Shown one piece after another: positions 11,299 through 23,154 of a stretch of 64,000 bases of DNA. The DNA is taken from positions 4,869,001-4,933,000 of the forward strand of contig BSQZ01000022.1 in assembly GCA_033239005.1 (NCBI GenBank). The letters run 5' to 3'. Made by a program: the position numbers and the translations under genes. The DNA is from Lamellibrachia satsuma (lineage: Eukaryota > Annelida > Polychaeta > Sabellida > Siboglinidae). The notes under the pieces were generated by a model that did not search any database, had not been told where the DNA came from, and saw only the letters and a program-made list of their open reading frames with translations. Numbering within the stretch: the stretch's first letter is position 1; the number at the start of each line of letters is the position of its first letter.

Positions 11299-11555
11299 CC
11301 ACTCCCCCAACACACAAAGATAGGTGGAAATAGGAATATCACAAGTGATAAATGTATTATATGTAATACTTTAAAATCTTACGTTCCGAGTGTAGAGACG
11401 TCGCTTATTAATTTTAAGTTCAATTTGTACCGCGAGTACAGTTTAGTTTGAAGTTTAGTTTTGTGTTAATGCGAACACTTCCAGTGTAAGGTGTCATGCA
11501 TTTAAATGCAATAAATTTAATTCAAAGTGAAATGTTCAGTTTTCGATAACATACA

Positions 11556-11730
11556 AAGTATTACAGAGTGTACCACGCCGTATTGTCGCCATCACGGCGA
11601 GTCCGGCCACTCCACAGAAGGTTGTTCGACGGCCGGCTCGCACATGGGTGCGATGCGAGGGAAGACATGTGAAGGCACTGGTGGTGGATGTGACGAAGAC
11701 AGCAGCTGTGACAGTAGTCAAGGAGTTGGC
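11556..11730 (+). repeat. Gag-knuckle-like duplication, copy 2
   Basis: Second copy of the 175-bp segment. The peptide frame is kept (within 11527-11850), but sequence on both sides differs from copy 1, which marks the exact duplication limits. Confidence 0.5.
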
Positions 11731-11930
11731 AAGTGCCAGCGATGGTGGCGAGAGAGGGTTCCTTCCTGGTCAAACAGACTGGACAGAACTATGTACACAA
11801 ATGGACACGCTGGTGGCAAGAGTACTGGACACCTCATATCTCATTCCTAACTCTGCTTGAATCACTGAGGCCAAATATTACGTGCAAGAATGTGTCAGTT
11901 GAACATTTTAATGATTATTAAAACAGATAT

Positions 11931-12467
11931 TTCCTATATGCCGACCATATGTCTGGGCTATTGGAAATGTAATGTGTTTTAAAAGATGAACATTTTCAAG
12001 TGGACTTTGTCATCCCGTGGGACAGACTTGCGAAGGAAACCAAAAAGACTCTTCAGCCTGGTGGGAGAACTGTCATGGTGAGTTATAGATTGTACATGCT
12101 ATGAGATTAGGGAGGGGTGATCAGGAAGGACAAAAGATGGTTAACTGGAATCTTCTAAATTTAACTCAGCAATATTGAGCCACCAACTCGCCAGTCAATT
12201 TAGATGATCAAATGGTTGCCGTCATGTTGAAGTTATTAATATGTTAATAAGAGAAATCAATTTTCAAAATGTATCACAGCAAACTCGAGGTGCCAACACG
12301 TCAGATAACTTAGAGGACAAAATTGCTGCAGGTACACGGCAAAGAGTAGGACCATAATTCTCTATGGACAGCAGGACCACAGGATATATTTAGTGACGAT
12401 TGTTGGATTAAACAATGTTTTGGGGGAACAGATGAAGAACTGTTTTCTCTGGGCCTTTGGCCAAGAA
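11931..12467. other. No gene recognised
   Basis: AT-rich sequence with no frame, simple repeat or internal homology that I could identify. Confidence 0.5.
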
Positions 12468-13022
12468 TACAGAATGGTATATCATGGTTAAGAAGGAAGA
12501 AGTCCACGACATTCTGCTTGTGACAGGTGACATATTGCTTGTGACAGATGTGGTGAAGGTTAGGGGTTTCTTCAGGATGCGGTCTGCAGGCAGCACACAG
12601 TTCAGAGTGCGGGTGAACTGGGCCCCACACTTTATACCCATCACCGCCCATTTAATTCGTTGTCAAGTTAATTATACATTACAAAGAAACTTTAATTTTT
12701 TTAGCTGCTGAAGACTGAACTCAAATTGATTGAAGCCACAAGTTTGGATGTCAATGTCGCTGCAGTCCTTGAACTTGAGCGCAGTACATGGAAAGACATG
12801 GTCGAAGAGCAGAAGACAACGAACAAAGAGGTACCTGAAATGTGGAAAGATATGGATTTTGAACACTTAGTTTCTCCTACGGACAAAAAATATTTTAGTC
12901 GATTCTACGGATTAATCAAAATCACGGGAATAAATCCGGTAGAGGTCGTTTTGGCAGTCGAGCGAAGTCATTATGCCGTTGTAACAGTTACTGGCTTAGC
13001 AATTGCTAGTTTAGCGTGGTAA
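12468..13022 (+). repeat. Repeat R copy 2 with an open exon-like frame
   Basis: The repeat continues into a frame at 12726-13022 that encodes about 98 residues starting in 'IEATSLDVNVAAVLELERS'. Its first 40 residues are recognisable in all four R copies; the rest is unique here. No protein family was recognised. It could be a host exon captured by a repeat or the end of an unknown transposon ORF. Confidence 0.4.
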
Positions 13023-13335
13023 ACAATTTTTATTACAAGCCCATCTGCAGTGCTATAGATTAGTTGTAGGCTGCAAGCTGCCATTTTTCTTGGCAGGGAA
13101 AGTTGCTAGATTGCGTGCCAAATCACCCAAACTTGCTAACACAAAAGGAAAACTCATCACACCGTTCGTGGTGAGCCTCAGCCTCTGCTCTGGTCTGAAT
13201 CACGATCTTATTTAAGATATTAGTCATTGCTGCTGTCTGATGGGGTGTTGATGCTCACATCCCCGTGCCATATTGCATGTGAAGGTGAAGGTTCAAAGAA
13301 AATAGGCCGTCCAGTTCACAGTAACAGAAGATTTA

Positions 13336-13527
13336 ATGTTGCTAACAGAAGTCGTGGGACAGAACCCATACACAAATGGTCGACAAGTGTGGACCAACAA
13401 CGCGGCTACAGTTACTGCTGATCTTACCAGGGGAAACTTCCTGGTCGACGCAAGGAGAGCTCGCGAACGCACACAAATGCTTGTAAAGCACTACAAGTCA
13501 AACAACCGAGCACAGTTAAAGAAGTAA
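13336..13527 (+). other. Exon-like frame, unknown protein
   Basis: A 60-residue frame ends in 'LVKHYKSNNRAQLKK' and is basic and helical in composition. It has no upstream partner and no recognised domain. It may be a terminal exon of a decayed gene. From 13528 to 13830 nothing else is seen. Confidence 0.25.
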
Positions 13528-13827
13528 GCTGTGTCTAAATGCGCTCAGATAAATTTGTATCAGTTGTAATCATTACATCGTATGCTACCGCAATTCGGAA
13601 TATAATAAAACAAACATAAAAAAATCTACTGTAGTTTGCAAACGTATAATTGATTTTACTTGGGACCACCTCCAGTTTTGGAAAGTACTGAAAATGTTAA
13701 ACAGTCGTTGATAAATATTAAGCAGTTCTTGATAAACTTGTTGAGCATAACATAAACTATTATAAAACCTTGACTAATTACTGCTTGTCCTTCTCCCTGA
13801 TTCCTGGCTTTATTCCAAATAAGTAAT

Positions 13828-13828
<1 letters not shown>

Positions 13829-13897
<69 letters not shown>

Positions 13898-13900
13898 TGC
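13829..13900. repeat. (GT)n / (GC GT)n microsatellite
   Basis: About 25 GT dinucleotides followed by five GCGT units. Confidence 0.9.
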
Positions 13901-13942
13901 ATATATTAATGAAGTGGTGAGAAATAGTGACCTAAAAGGTCA

Positions 13943-14308
13943 ATGTTCACACGTATTTTCTTGATTATTCAATCAGTACAATTTATTATACTGCTTTCCG
14001 AAATGTGTGCACTGATAAGGGACAACGAGGAACACTTCGCCGATGTCCAAAAAAGGAAGACGGACAAGGCAGTACGAGATCGCGAAGTAGACATGGCAAT
14101 TCGCGATGCTGCCATGGCACGCTTAGCCACCATGAGAAATGGTCAAGTAGCCGACACCAGAGCTGCGGATGCCGTACCCAATGAAGATATGGACAAAAGC
14201 TTTGGCGAAACAGAGGAAACAGACGCGACGGACAGGGATGCCGATACTGATGACACACCAGAGAAGGAGGAGGAGATTCAGCAAAGGCCGAAACGTATAT
14301 TATACTAA
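13943..14308 (+). other. Charged 121-residue frame, unknown
   Basis: The frame encodes a highly charged protein with alternating Lys/Arg and Asp/Glu and a C-terminal 'EEIQQRPKRILY'. Its composition suggests a coiled or disordered tail. There is no copy elsewhere in the window, no promoter and no recognised domain, so its reality is uncertain. Confidence 0.25.
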
Positions 14309-14949
14309 CTCAGACATACGCGTAAATATGTTTAATTGCGCCTACTAATTAAGTATTGTATTAATTATTATGTATTGGGTGATAAAGCCTTGGGAAAGTT
14401 AGTTACGCATAATTGGAATCAGGGCAACCATATTAATGGCCATCGCAAACAATTACAAATAGTCTCCTACCCTGTCATAGACCAAGACCAATTGTATAGA
14501 CGACGTCATTCGCGAGAAAACGACAAAACATTAGAATTATATTTAGATAACAAATTATGCATTCAGTATAATAAGTGTACGATCGTCATCCAGACAAAGG
14601 TAGGCTGTATGGGTACATGCATATTTACTTTTAGTAACTCATAGACAGTCATTGCAGACGAAAATACAAATACCTGCGGGCGTCGATCGTACGTCCGTTC
14701 ACTGTGCGTTTTGCTAATGCTGTTTTTCTAGACGTCAACGCCGGATTTGGCGTAACCGCCAGGTTGGTGTTCGCGTCGGCGTTCGGCGGTTAAATGTGGT
14801 TGCTAATCCTCTATCCATCTATACCCAATCACTGCCCGCTTAATTAGTTGTCAAGTTAATTATATATTACAACGAAACTTAATATTTATTATGTGACTTG
14901 GTTAGCTGCTGAAGACAAACATGTTGAATTTACCCAAAACGTCATTATA

Positions 14950-17900
14950 CATTGGGACAATGAGCACAGTTCAACAAAGGGTCAGTGCATGAGTCATGAT
15001 GTAACATTGAAGATGTCTGTTTGTGTGGTTGTGTTGTGTGACAGATTGAAGCCACGCCTGGAAGTCAATGTCGTTGCAGTAAATGAACTTGAGCGCAGCA
15101 TGTGGAAAGACATGGCTGAACAGCAGACGACTATGAACAAAGAAGCACCTGCAATGGATACAGGTGAATTCGGCCACTACTATTTGGTGATTTACTGAAA
15201 GGGAACGCGTTTTCCAACTTTGATACAATGTGGCTGAAGGATGTGTTCTATCATAACATTACTTCAGAATCGCCATACTGTTTCGCTAAGGCCGAGTGCA
15301 TCCCTTCCATGAACACATTCACCCCCTCCATGAACATTCACCCCCTCCATGAACATTCACCCCCTCCATGAACATTCACCACCTCCCACACCAAGTACGG
15401 GTGTGTAATTGAGTATCAAGAAGAACACTGGCAACATTATCAGTAGTTACTGCTCCTGGTTTGCAGGGTATGTACGTGTAAGACATTTAGGGTACCACAC
15501 ATAGGATAGATGTTGCGATAATTACTCAATATTTCACGTGTTACATAAAGTCAATAAATGTGCAAATCGCTAGTTAGAATGATGTTTACAATTGGGGGCC
15601 ATCTGCTTTTGGGAGGCAGATCTATACACAGGGAGGCCTTTGTTCAGTAGGTTAGCTGAAGTTCATTGGCACCCTGCCAATATACGAAGGACCCATGGAG
15701 TCGGGAGCCAGTGATCTAACCAGCGTCAGCATCTAACCCAAGGCTATAGATTTAACAATATAAATAAGGGGGATTTGGGATGATCGAGGCGACTATTGGG
15801 CAAACACAGGGAGACGAGGGTCATTCCCGTCGCACACTGCTGCAGTGTGCCCTGCGAGAACACAGACTATCGCAGTACGCAGCAAACCCTTGAAGGTTAA
15901 TACCTGTGACTACCACATATCAGTGTACAGTCGCTGAATAAGCCGCCGCAGTCTTAGCATATCACTGAGATGTTATAGCTGGTTAGGCTGAGAGAGACTA
16001 TCTATGTGAACAGTGATTGTTAGATATAGACAGGTTGTTAATTCGTGCATTTGTAGTACAATTTTAAATGCAACAAATCACTAGAACTTATATTTGTCTT
16101 ATGATTAGAACGAATGAATGAGTGAGTGAGTGAACGTGTGCCCGTACGCCTCCCTAACGACCGCTCGAGCTAAACGCTACAATTGGTGGCAGCGGTGGGA
16201 TTACAAGTTAGATACCAGACCGTTTCCGCTACAATTGGTAGTAACGGTGTTGGATATTCCATATTTGGATATCCTATTTGAAAGAACACACACACAGGGC
16301 ACGTTTACCTGCTGGTTCAGATGGAATACAGTTGGGTAGTTTTAGGTTAATTCTCTGGTGGCAGCGAAATATTGGTAAAATGTCAGGAGAGGAGAGGTCT
16401 GTTAAAAAGACCAATGCAGCAGAGAAGTAGCATTTGGTGATAGTGGGAGATAGGAAGGCTAATGGACAAAGAACAATAGTCCGATGGCAAGTGACAACAT
16501 TGCTACAATGGGGCAGACCAAGGTAGCATTAGAACCACAGATGTGTCAGGCGTCAGATAATGCGATATATGAACAAAGGGATGCCGACATATGTACCTTT
16601 GTTTACTGCATCCCGTGAGAGGAGGAAAGGTATGATGGATCGAGAACAAAACTGCCAAAATATGTTAGCAGGCCAAATCTCGAACCAGTAGATTTCGCAG
16701 GAATCGATCGTGAAATTATATTTCATGTAGGACATGGGGTGAAAAATGGCTGGGAAGTTAGACCCAACTGAACTGTTCCAACATCTTATACAACCTCTTT
16801 CCTCGGAAGGGAAGAATATAATGTAGGAATGACTTTCCTAGCGTCGAGTGATTCTCGTCGTTACCAAACCCAAGCGGTGTAGACAGTCTGTCACTGGGTC
16901 AGGAGAAACGTAGTGCAGGGAATGACGGGCCAAGGTTTACACCCTCAAGTAGAATTGAGGCTACTGACCCATGGGAGGAACTCTAGCCAGACGATCTTCC
17001 TGTTATTGACCAGTAGGGCTGTAGGCAACATTATGTAATTAACAACAGGGCAGGCCAAATAGTGTTACAAGTGGGACGAAGCTACTCGTGCTTTAGAGCT
17101 GGCTACTAGCTTACACGGGCAGGCTCAGGGGGTGTTGAGTGACTCAGAAGCTCCGGACAGGGTAAACTATGAGAAATTAGTACAGGCCCTGTTCAACAGA
17201 TTCGAGTCGGAACATCAGTCACAGGCGTTCCGGACTCAGATGAAGGGCCGCCAACGCCGGAGAGGCGAACCACTTGCTGAATTGGCACAGGATATTAAGC
17301 TCTTGGTACGGAAAGAAGCTTGCATCGACGTGAAAGAGGCTTTATTGCGCGACGCGTTCACATATGCGGTAATTGAGGCAGACGTGGAGTGGACAATCTT
17401 CCTGGGAACACCCTGGGGGATCAATGACGCGTTAAGACTGGCACTCGAATATGAAGCTTTCCAAATGGTCTCGTAGAGGGGGACCAAAATATGCACTGCA
17501 TTCCACATGTCAGGGTGGTGACGATCAATTTCCATGGATGACATGACAGGGTTTTTGCTAAGAGCCGGGACTCGGGTAATTTACCTGGCTATGGCGGTCC
17601 ATATATCCGGCTATCGAGTATCGTAGAGGAAGGCCGATTTTTAGTATCTCTCGCGTCGGCTAATGACCAAACCGCTTTTGTGTTAATCATTTCAGCGTCG
17701 ACGTCCCACAGACTGGTCAGCGATCGTTGATGATAACGACATGTGGCAGCAAAACAGCGCCGGTCAACAAAAGTCATTTTCCGTTAATAAACGATAGTTT
17801 AAAATCATTCGCACAGATATTTTACGCATCGGCAAAGCATATTTACTTCCCACATTTCGTAGCGTTACTTGTGGTTCGTAGTTAGTGGACAGTCCGTCAA

Positions 17901-18727
17901 GAGCCTAGATCGGCAACCACGTCACGCGTAGCGGACAGGTCGGCAACCACGTCACACGTGGCGGACAGATCGGCAACCACTTCACACGTAGCGGACAAAT
18001 CGGCATCCATGGCGTAGTGGCGCTAGTTCAGCAAAATAAGATGTGTAAGAGACAGTCGTCAACAGGGCATTTTTTAAAAGCAAGCTTGTAAGAAAATGTA
18101 ACGTTTGTTAAAGCATATCCCGAAATGTTAATGTTACTGAAATTGGCCAACATTTTCCTTAAATAGCGTCTGAATATTCCATTATCGCTAGAGTTTTACG
18201 GAACTGGTAAGTGTACTCTGCTGGCACGTGGCGAAGCCCTAGGCCCTACTAGTGACATAGTCTGGCAAAATGAATCAAGTAACGATGAAGTGTTTTTGAG
18301 ATACCGGACAAAACATAGTATTGCTTTGCTCTCTTTTGCAAATAACGGCACAGTAATTATCCACACTTCTATGGACTATTTGACTATGTGTATTTATAAA
18401 AATGACTTGTATACTGGTTGCTGCACCATATTGCTGCGCTATAGCCTAGCCTAGGCCCTAGGTTATAGACTTGTACATAATATAATTTGTGTCGTTCGAT
18501 AATCGTAATATTTTCATCATAAACACTTTGTCTAACAATTTTTGGCATTGCAACGATGAAATAATTCTCTTCTGAATTTTGTGAAAATGGCATATTATAT
18601 TACATATTGCTACTGGCTCGGCGCAACGATGTTTGCCTACGTTACTACACTGTTTTATGACGTTGATTATTTGTTGACTTAGTGTCACTTGCTTCCTTTT
18701 TGAAAAAAAATATGTGACATAAAGAAG
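14950..18727. repeat. Repeat block S, copy 1 (decayed LTR element and repeats)
   Basis: This 3.8-kb block is present again as 23155-25412 joined to 61094-61786. It contains the end of repeat R, a CATTCACCCCCTCCATGAA minisatellite (15311-15385), a possible primer-binding site TTGGTGGCAGCGGTGGG near 16183, a gag fragment, and a 34-bp minisatellite with CGGCAACCACGTCACGCGTA units (17910-18005). It ends exactly where the Gypsy LTR starts. TTCGTA at 17875-17880 is the unoccupied counterpart of the Polinton A target. Confidence 0.75.
17102..17476 (+). pseudogene. Retrotransposon gag fragment (block S copy 1)
   Basis: About 115 residues, including 'EPLAELAQDIKLLVRKEA' and a C-terminal 'DALRLALEYEAFQ', match the capsid-like gag domain of Gypsy-type retrotransposons. 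The rest of gag and all of pol are missing or scrambled. Confidence 0.6.
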
Positions 18728-18985
18728 TGTGGCGCCGACGTCTACAAGGACAGATGTACCGGAAGTGACTTTTAGAGCATTGATTGTTATCATCCGTAAC
18801 GACGTGTTCTCGCCAAGTGATTCTATGTTATCGATAATTATGTTTATTACGGTAGCATGTTACGCTACATTATATATGTGAATTACTACATGTGTTGTGT
18901 TCTTTTCTATTGATATTTCGTTGATCACAACAAACGACTTTTAGTGTTTTGCAAACAGTTTATTTATAATCACTCGAACACTAAA
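18728..18985 (+). repeat. Gypsy 5' LTR
   Basis: The 258-bp sequence starts TGTGGCGCCGACGTCTACAA and ends ...CACTCGAACACTAAA. It is nearly identical to 22900-23154; the main difference is a 3-bp length change near 18770. High LTR identity indicates a fairly recent insertion. Confidence 0.9.
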
Positions 18986-19003
18986 TTGGTGACCCTGACG
19001 TGA
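18986..19003 (+). other. Primer binding site
   Basis: TTGGTGACCCTGACGTGA directly follows the LTR, the expected position and form of a tRNA primer site in Gypsy elements. The tRNA was not identified. Confidence 0.6.
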
Positions 19004-19015
19004 TTACAAAACATC

Positions 19016-19777
19016 ATGGCCGAAGCGACGTTCACTAACGCTGTGAGCATAAAAATTCCTCCCTTCTGGACGGAAAATCCGCGATTGTGGTTTGCACAAA
19101 TTGAGGGACAATTTACGGCAATGCGCATAACACAACAAGAGACCAAGTTCGGTCACATCATCGGTGCGCTAGCTCCATCAGTCGCAGCTGAAATAGAAGA
19201 TGTGATTCTCGAACCGCCAGCTGAGAATCAATATGATGCTCTCAAAAACGCTCTCATTACACGCCTGTGTGTTACAGAAGAAGAAAGGATGGATCGGTTG
19301 TTAACTGGCGTCTCTCTAGGAGATCAAAAACCATCATCTTTACTTCGTCAAATGCAAAGACTGAGAGGCACTGGAGCCGCAGCGTTAAACGACATCGTTT
19401 TTCGTCGTCTATTCCTCACTCGTCTCCCAGATCACGTTCAAGTAGCTTTGGCCACGCGTGCCAACGTTCCATTGACTGAATTGGCAACACAAGCAGATGT
19501 CATGATGGCTGTGGGCAACCGAGTGAATTGTAACACCCTTGAAGCGGATACCTCTTCGCAAAAGCCTTCACTGTCTTCTCTGTCTTCAGAAACACTCCTC
19601 GAAATCGACTCACTCAGAAGAGAAAATGCAAGACTGCGGAACCAAGTAGAGCAACAGAACGTACCTCGACATACCAGTGACAACCAACTGTGTTGGTTTC
19701 ATGCTAAGTTCGGTACCAAAGCTCGTAAATGTCGATCGCCGTGTTCTTGGTCGGGAAAAGCCAAAGCTGCCCACTAG
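19016..19777 (+). CDS. gag: Gypsy Gag polyprotein
   Basis: The 253-residue protein has an N-terminal gag capsid-like domain ('IPPFWTENPRLWFAQIEGQF', followed by the 'RLRGTGAAALND...LPDHVQ' block) and a C-terminal degenerate zinc knuckle '[14 protein letters not shown]'. It begins at the first ATG after the primer site. Gag forms the virus-like particle that packages the element's RNA. The pol protease frame overlaps its end in the +2 relative frame. Confidence 0.85.
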   Translation: MAEATFTNAVSIKIPPFWTENPRLWFAQIEGQFTAMRITQQETKFGHIIGALAPSVAAEIEDVILEPPAENQYDALKNALITRLCVTEEERMDRLLTGVSLGDQKPSSLLRQMQRLRGTGAAALNDIVFRRLFLTRLPDHVQVALATRANVPLTELATQADVMMAVGNRVNCNTLEADTSSQKPSLSSLSSETLLEIDSLRRENARLRNQVEQQNVPRHTSDNQLCWFHAKFGTKARKCRSPCSWSGKAKAAH

Positions 19778-20199
19778 TGGCGAATAGTGGATGCAGCCAT
19801 GTTTCTCGCCTACTTTACCTCACCGATCATGCATCCAAAACGCGTTTTTTGATCGACACGGGTGCAGAGGTCAGCGTTTTTCCAGCAACTAGTCGCGAAA
19901 AACTCGAGAGTAAACAAGGTCAACCGTTGGTAGCAGCCAATGGTTCGAGAATTGCAGTATATGGAGAACGAAACATCTCCCTTGACATTGGATTTCAACG
20001 TAACTACACCTGGAAATTCCAAATTGCAGACGTACGCATGGCGCTCATTGGTGCTGATTTTCTTCGCTCCAATGGAATCGTTGTAGACATGAAGAACAAC
20101 CGTATAATAGAAAGCTGCATCATTTGCACACGTGTCTCTTCAAACTACAGCACTACAACCTCTCCGACTGCATTTCCTCAAATCACCATCAGAATATGA
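19729..20199 (+). CDS. pro: Gypsy aspartic protease region
   Basis: The frame encodes the retropepsin motif '[14 protein letters not shown]' with catalytic Asp and the flap-to-C-terminal '[16 protein letters not shown]'. It overlaps gag and is out of frame with it, so expression would need ribosomal frameshifting. It is also out of frame with the reverse transcriptase that follows, and this second shift is probably a mutation. Confidence 0.8.
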   Translation: MSIAVFLVGKSQSCPLVANSGCSHVSRLLYLTDHASKTRFLIDTGAEVSVFPATSREKLESKQGQPLVAANGSRIAVYGERNISLDIGFQRNYTWKFQIADVRMALIGADFLRSNGIVVDMKNNRIIESCIICTRVSSNYSTTTSPTAFPQITIRI

Positions 20200-22870
20200 A
20201 ACCATTCTGACTGATTTCCCGTCTCTTACGCGAACAGACTTTGCCACAACACGCTCAAAGCTTCATGTATCGCACTCTATCGAAACCAAAGGTCGTCCTG
20301 TCTTCGCCAAGGCTCGTCGCCTGGCACCTGAAAAGTTGACGATTGCTAAACGCGAGTTTGAAACGATGTTAGACATGGGAGTGATTAGAAGATCGTCCAG
20401 TGCGTGGTCTTCTCCTCTACACATGGTCCCCAAGAAAGGAGTTGGACAATGGCGTCCATGTGGTGACTATCGCGCTCTTAACGACATCACAGTCCCTGAC
20501 CGCTACCCGATCCCACATCTACAAGACTTTACAGCGAAACTGGCAGGAGCGAGAATATTCTCCAAAGTTGATCTCGTTCGCGCATATCATCAGATTCCAG
20601 TGGCGGCTGAGGATATCCAAAAGACAGCGATAATCACACCATTCGGGTTGTTCGAATACGTACGAATGCCATATGGTCTGCGGAATGCTGCACAGACATT
20701 CCAAAGATTCATGGACGATGTATGTCGTGAATTAGACTTCGTCTTCGTGTATTTAGACGATATCCTGATAGCCAGCAGATCAGAGGTTGAACACAGAGAA
20801 CATCTACGTCGCCTCTTTGAAACATTAGCCGAGCATAACGTGGTTCTGAATCCGGCTAAGTGTGAATTTGGCGCGACAAGTCTGGAATTTTTGGGACATA
20901 ACATTGACTCGTCAGGTGCCTCCCCCCTGCCAGACAGAGTTCTGACGGTGAGAGAATTCCCTAGACCGACCAACACGCGTTCACTTCGAGAATTTCTCGG
21001 TCTCGTCAACTTCTACCACCGCTTTATACCACGTTGCGCGCAGATCTTGCACCCTCTTCATCGACTGTTGTCAGCAGACGCTACAGATGAAAAGAGGTCA
21101 ACTGCTACAAAGAAGGACATCACATGGACAGAGGAATGTGAGACTGCTTTTGAGGCAAGCAAACGAGCGTTGGCCGATGCAACGATGCTCACTCATCCCC
21201 ATCATGATGCACCAACCAGCATTACTTCTGATGCATCTGACGTTGCTGTGGGAGCGGTGCTTTCTCAACTGGTTCGTGGACAATGGCGACCCATTTCCTT
21301 CTTCTCAAGAAAGCTCAAACCACCAGAGACTCGCTACAGTACATTCGACCGTGAACTGTTGGCCGTGTATCTATCTCTTCGCCACTTCAGATACTTTGTA
21401 GAAGGGCGAGAGTTTCATGTCAACACAGATCATAAACCGTTGACATACGCCATCAGCAACCCCTCTGACAAACATTCGCCTCGACAGACGCGCCACCTAT
21501 CGTACATTGCTGAATTCACTACCGATCTCAGATATCTCAAAGGAGAAGACAACGTGGTTGCTGATACACTCTCAAGAGCTGAACTGTGTGATCAGAATAA
21601 TGCCACTACATCGTCTGCAGTCGACTACGAAAGAATGGCACAGTTACAACGAGAAGACGACGAAATGCCGGCCTATCGTACGGCTATCACTGGGTTGCAA
21701 CTCGTAGATCTGCCACTTCTCGATTCAACTGATACGCTGTTGTGTGATATCTCGCAAGGATATGCTCGACCTGTTGTGCCACGTGTCTTACGTCGAGACA
21801 TTTTCGATCAGTTGCACAATCTTTCTCATCCTGGTGGCAAAGCAACCAAACGCCTGGTTTCTGCCAGATTCGTGTGGCATTGTCTCAATCGAGAGGTTAC
21901 GCAATGGGCGCGGAACTGCTGTTCATGTCAACAGTCGAAGATTCAGCGACACATCGCTTCTCCTGTTCACAAGATTGACATTCCCGATCGCCGTTTTGAT
22001 GCAATTCATGTTGACATTGTAGGCCCACTTCCTCATTCGCAGGGATATAATTACCTGTTCACAGTGGTGGATCGCTTCACCCGTTGGCCCGAAGCTATAC
22101 CAATGGTCAATGCAACTGCTGAATGTTGTGCTCGCGCTCTTCTCGACCAATGGATCTCACGATTCGGGGTTCCGTCGACAATCATTTCGGATAGAGGACG
22201 ACAGTTTGAGTCCAATCTCTGGACGGAGCTAATGAAAATCATGGCATGCACTCGTGTTCGAACGACATCTTATCACCCGCAAGCCAACGGCATGGTCGAG
22301 AGATTCCATCGTCAACTCAAGTCATCACTGAAAAGTCGTCTCGAAGCAGCTGCTAACTGTTGGATCTTGGTGCTTCCGACAGTTCTACTCGGGATACGTG
22401 CTGCTGTGAAGGAAGATCTAGGATGTTCCTCGGCCGAACTAGTGTTTGGTATGCCACTGCGTTTACCTGGACAGTTCTTCGAACAACTACCCGCTGGACA
22501 CGTAGACGATCCAGCCGCGTTCCTCCCACGTCTGCGCACTGCTATGCGAGATTTGCGACCTACCATTCCGGAACATCATGGTTCACACAGAACTGCTGTT
22601 CCCACTGCGTTGACATCAGCGACACACGTATTCGTTCGACATGATGCACATCGCACCCCTCTGCAGCGACCGTACGATGGCCCGTTTCTCATCCTTCAAC
22701 GGAACGAGAAGTTCTTCATCTTGGATTACAACGGCCGACATGAAACTGTATCCATTGACCGACTGAAACCGGCGTTCCTAGACACTGATATTATAGGAGC
22801 TCTTCCACCACAGCTACCTACTACTAGAGGTGGCCGAGTTGTACGGGTACCAGTTCGATATCGACCTTGA
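20132..22870 (+). CDS. pol: Gypsy Pol: reverse transcriptase, RNase H, integrase
   Basis: The frame is open for 912 residues. In order: reverse transcriptase with '[13 protein letters not shown]' and catalytic '[10 protein letters not shown]', RNase H ('[16 protein letters not shown]', later 'TDHKPL'), an integrase HHCC zinc module ('[12 protein letters not shown]...CCSCQQSK') and an rve core with Asp in '[10 protein letters not shown]', Asp in '[11 protein letters not shown]' and Glu in '[13 protein letters not shown]'. Domain order PR-RT-RH-INT places it in the Gypsy/Metaviridae group. The true start is uncertain because the protease is in another frame; the catalytic regions look intact. 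Confidence 0.92.
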   Translation: MSLQTTALQPLRLHFLKSPSEYETILTDFPSLTRTDFATTRSKLHVSHSIETKGRPVFAKARRLAPEKLTIAKREFETMLDMGVIRRSSSAWSSPLHMVPKKGVGQWRPCGDYRALNDITVPDRYPIPHLQDFTAKLAGARIFSKVDLVRAYHQIPVAAEDIQKTAIITPFGLFEYVRMPYGLRNAAQTFQRFMDDVCRELDFVFVYLDDILIASRSEVEHREHLRRLFETLAEHNVVLNPAKCEFGATSLEFLGHNIDSSGASPLPDRVLTVREFPRPTNTRSLREFLGLVNFYHRFIPRCAQILHPLHRLLSADATDEKRSTATKKDITWTEECETAFEASKRALADATMLTHPHHDAPTSITSDASDVAVGAVLSQLVRGQWRPISFFSRKLKPPETRYSTFDRELLAVYLSLRHFRYFVEGREFHVNTDHKPLTYAISNPSDKHSPRQTRHLSYIAEFTTDLRYLKGEDNVVADTLSRAELCDQNNATTSSAVDYERMAQLQREDDEMPAYRTAITGLQLVDLPLLDSTDTLLCDISQGYARPVVPRVLRRDIFDQLHNLSHPGGKATKRLVSARFVWHCLNREVTQWARNCCSCQQSKIQRHIASPVHKIDIPDRRFDAIHVDIVGPLPHSQGYNYLFTVVDRFTRWPEAIPMVNATAECCARALLDQWISRFGVPSTIISDRGRQFESNLWTELMKIMACTRVRTTSYHPQANGMVERFHRQLKSSLKSRLEAAANCWILVLPTVLLGIRAAVKEDLGCSSAELVFGMPLRLPGQFFEQLPAGHVDDPAAFLPRLRTAMRDLRPTIPEHHGSHRTAVPTALTSATHVFVRHDAHRTPLQRPYDGPFLILQRNEKFFILDYNGRHETVSIDRLKPAFLDTDIIGALPPQLPTTRGGRVVRVPVRYRP

Positions 22871-22899
22871 ACCTGTACTCAAGCTCTGGGGGGAGGTTC

Positions 22900-23154
22900 T
22901 GTGGCGCCGACGTCTACAAGGACAGATGTACCGGAAGTGACAGGAGCCTTGATTGTTATCATCCGTAACGACGTGTTTTCACCAAGTGATTCTATGCTAT
23001 CGATAATTATGTTTATTACGGTAGCATGTTACGCTACATTATATATGTGAATTACTACATGTGTTGTGTTCTTTTCTATTGATATTTCGTTGATCACAAC
23101 AAAAGACTTTTAGTGTTTTGCAAACAGTTTATTTATAATCACTCGAACACTAAA
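22900..23154 (+). repeat. Gypsy 3' LTR
   Basis: 255 bp matching the 5' LTR. It is preceded by a purine-rich tract (GGGGGGAGG at about 22889-22897) that fits the polypurine tract. It is followed by ATACATTGGG, which does not match the AAGAAG to the left of the 5' LTR, so no target site duplication is visible. Confidence 0.9.

Noticed and set aside
11068..11451. Cys-rich secreted peptide gene
   Set aside because: The frame is mostly the duplicated 175-bp block with different flanks in each copy, no signal peptide, and similarity to gag zinc knuckles.
17910..18005. CRISPR-like direct repeats
   Set aside because: The ~34-bp repeats are contiguous without unique spacers, and the context is eukaryotic; this is a minisatellite.
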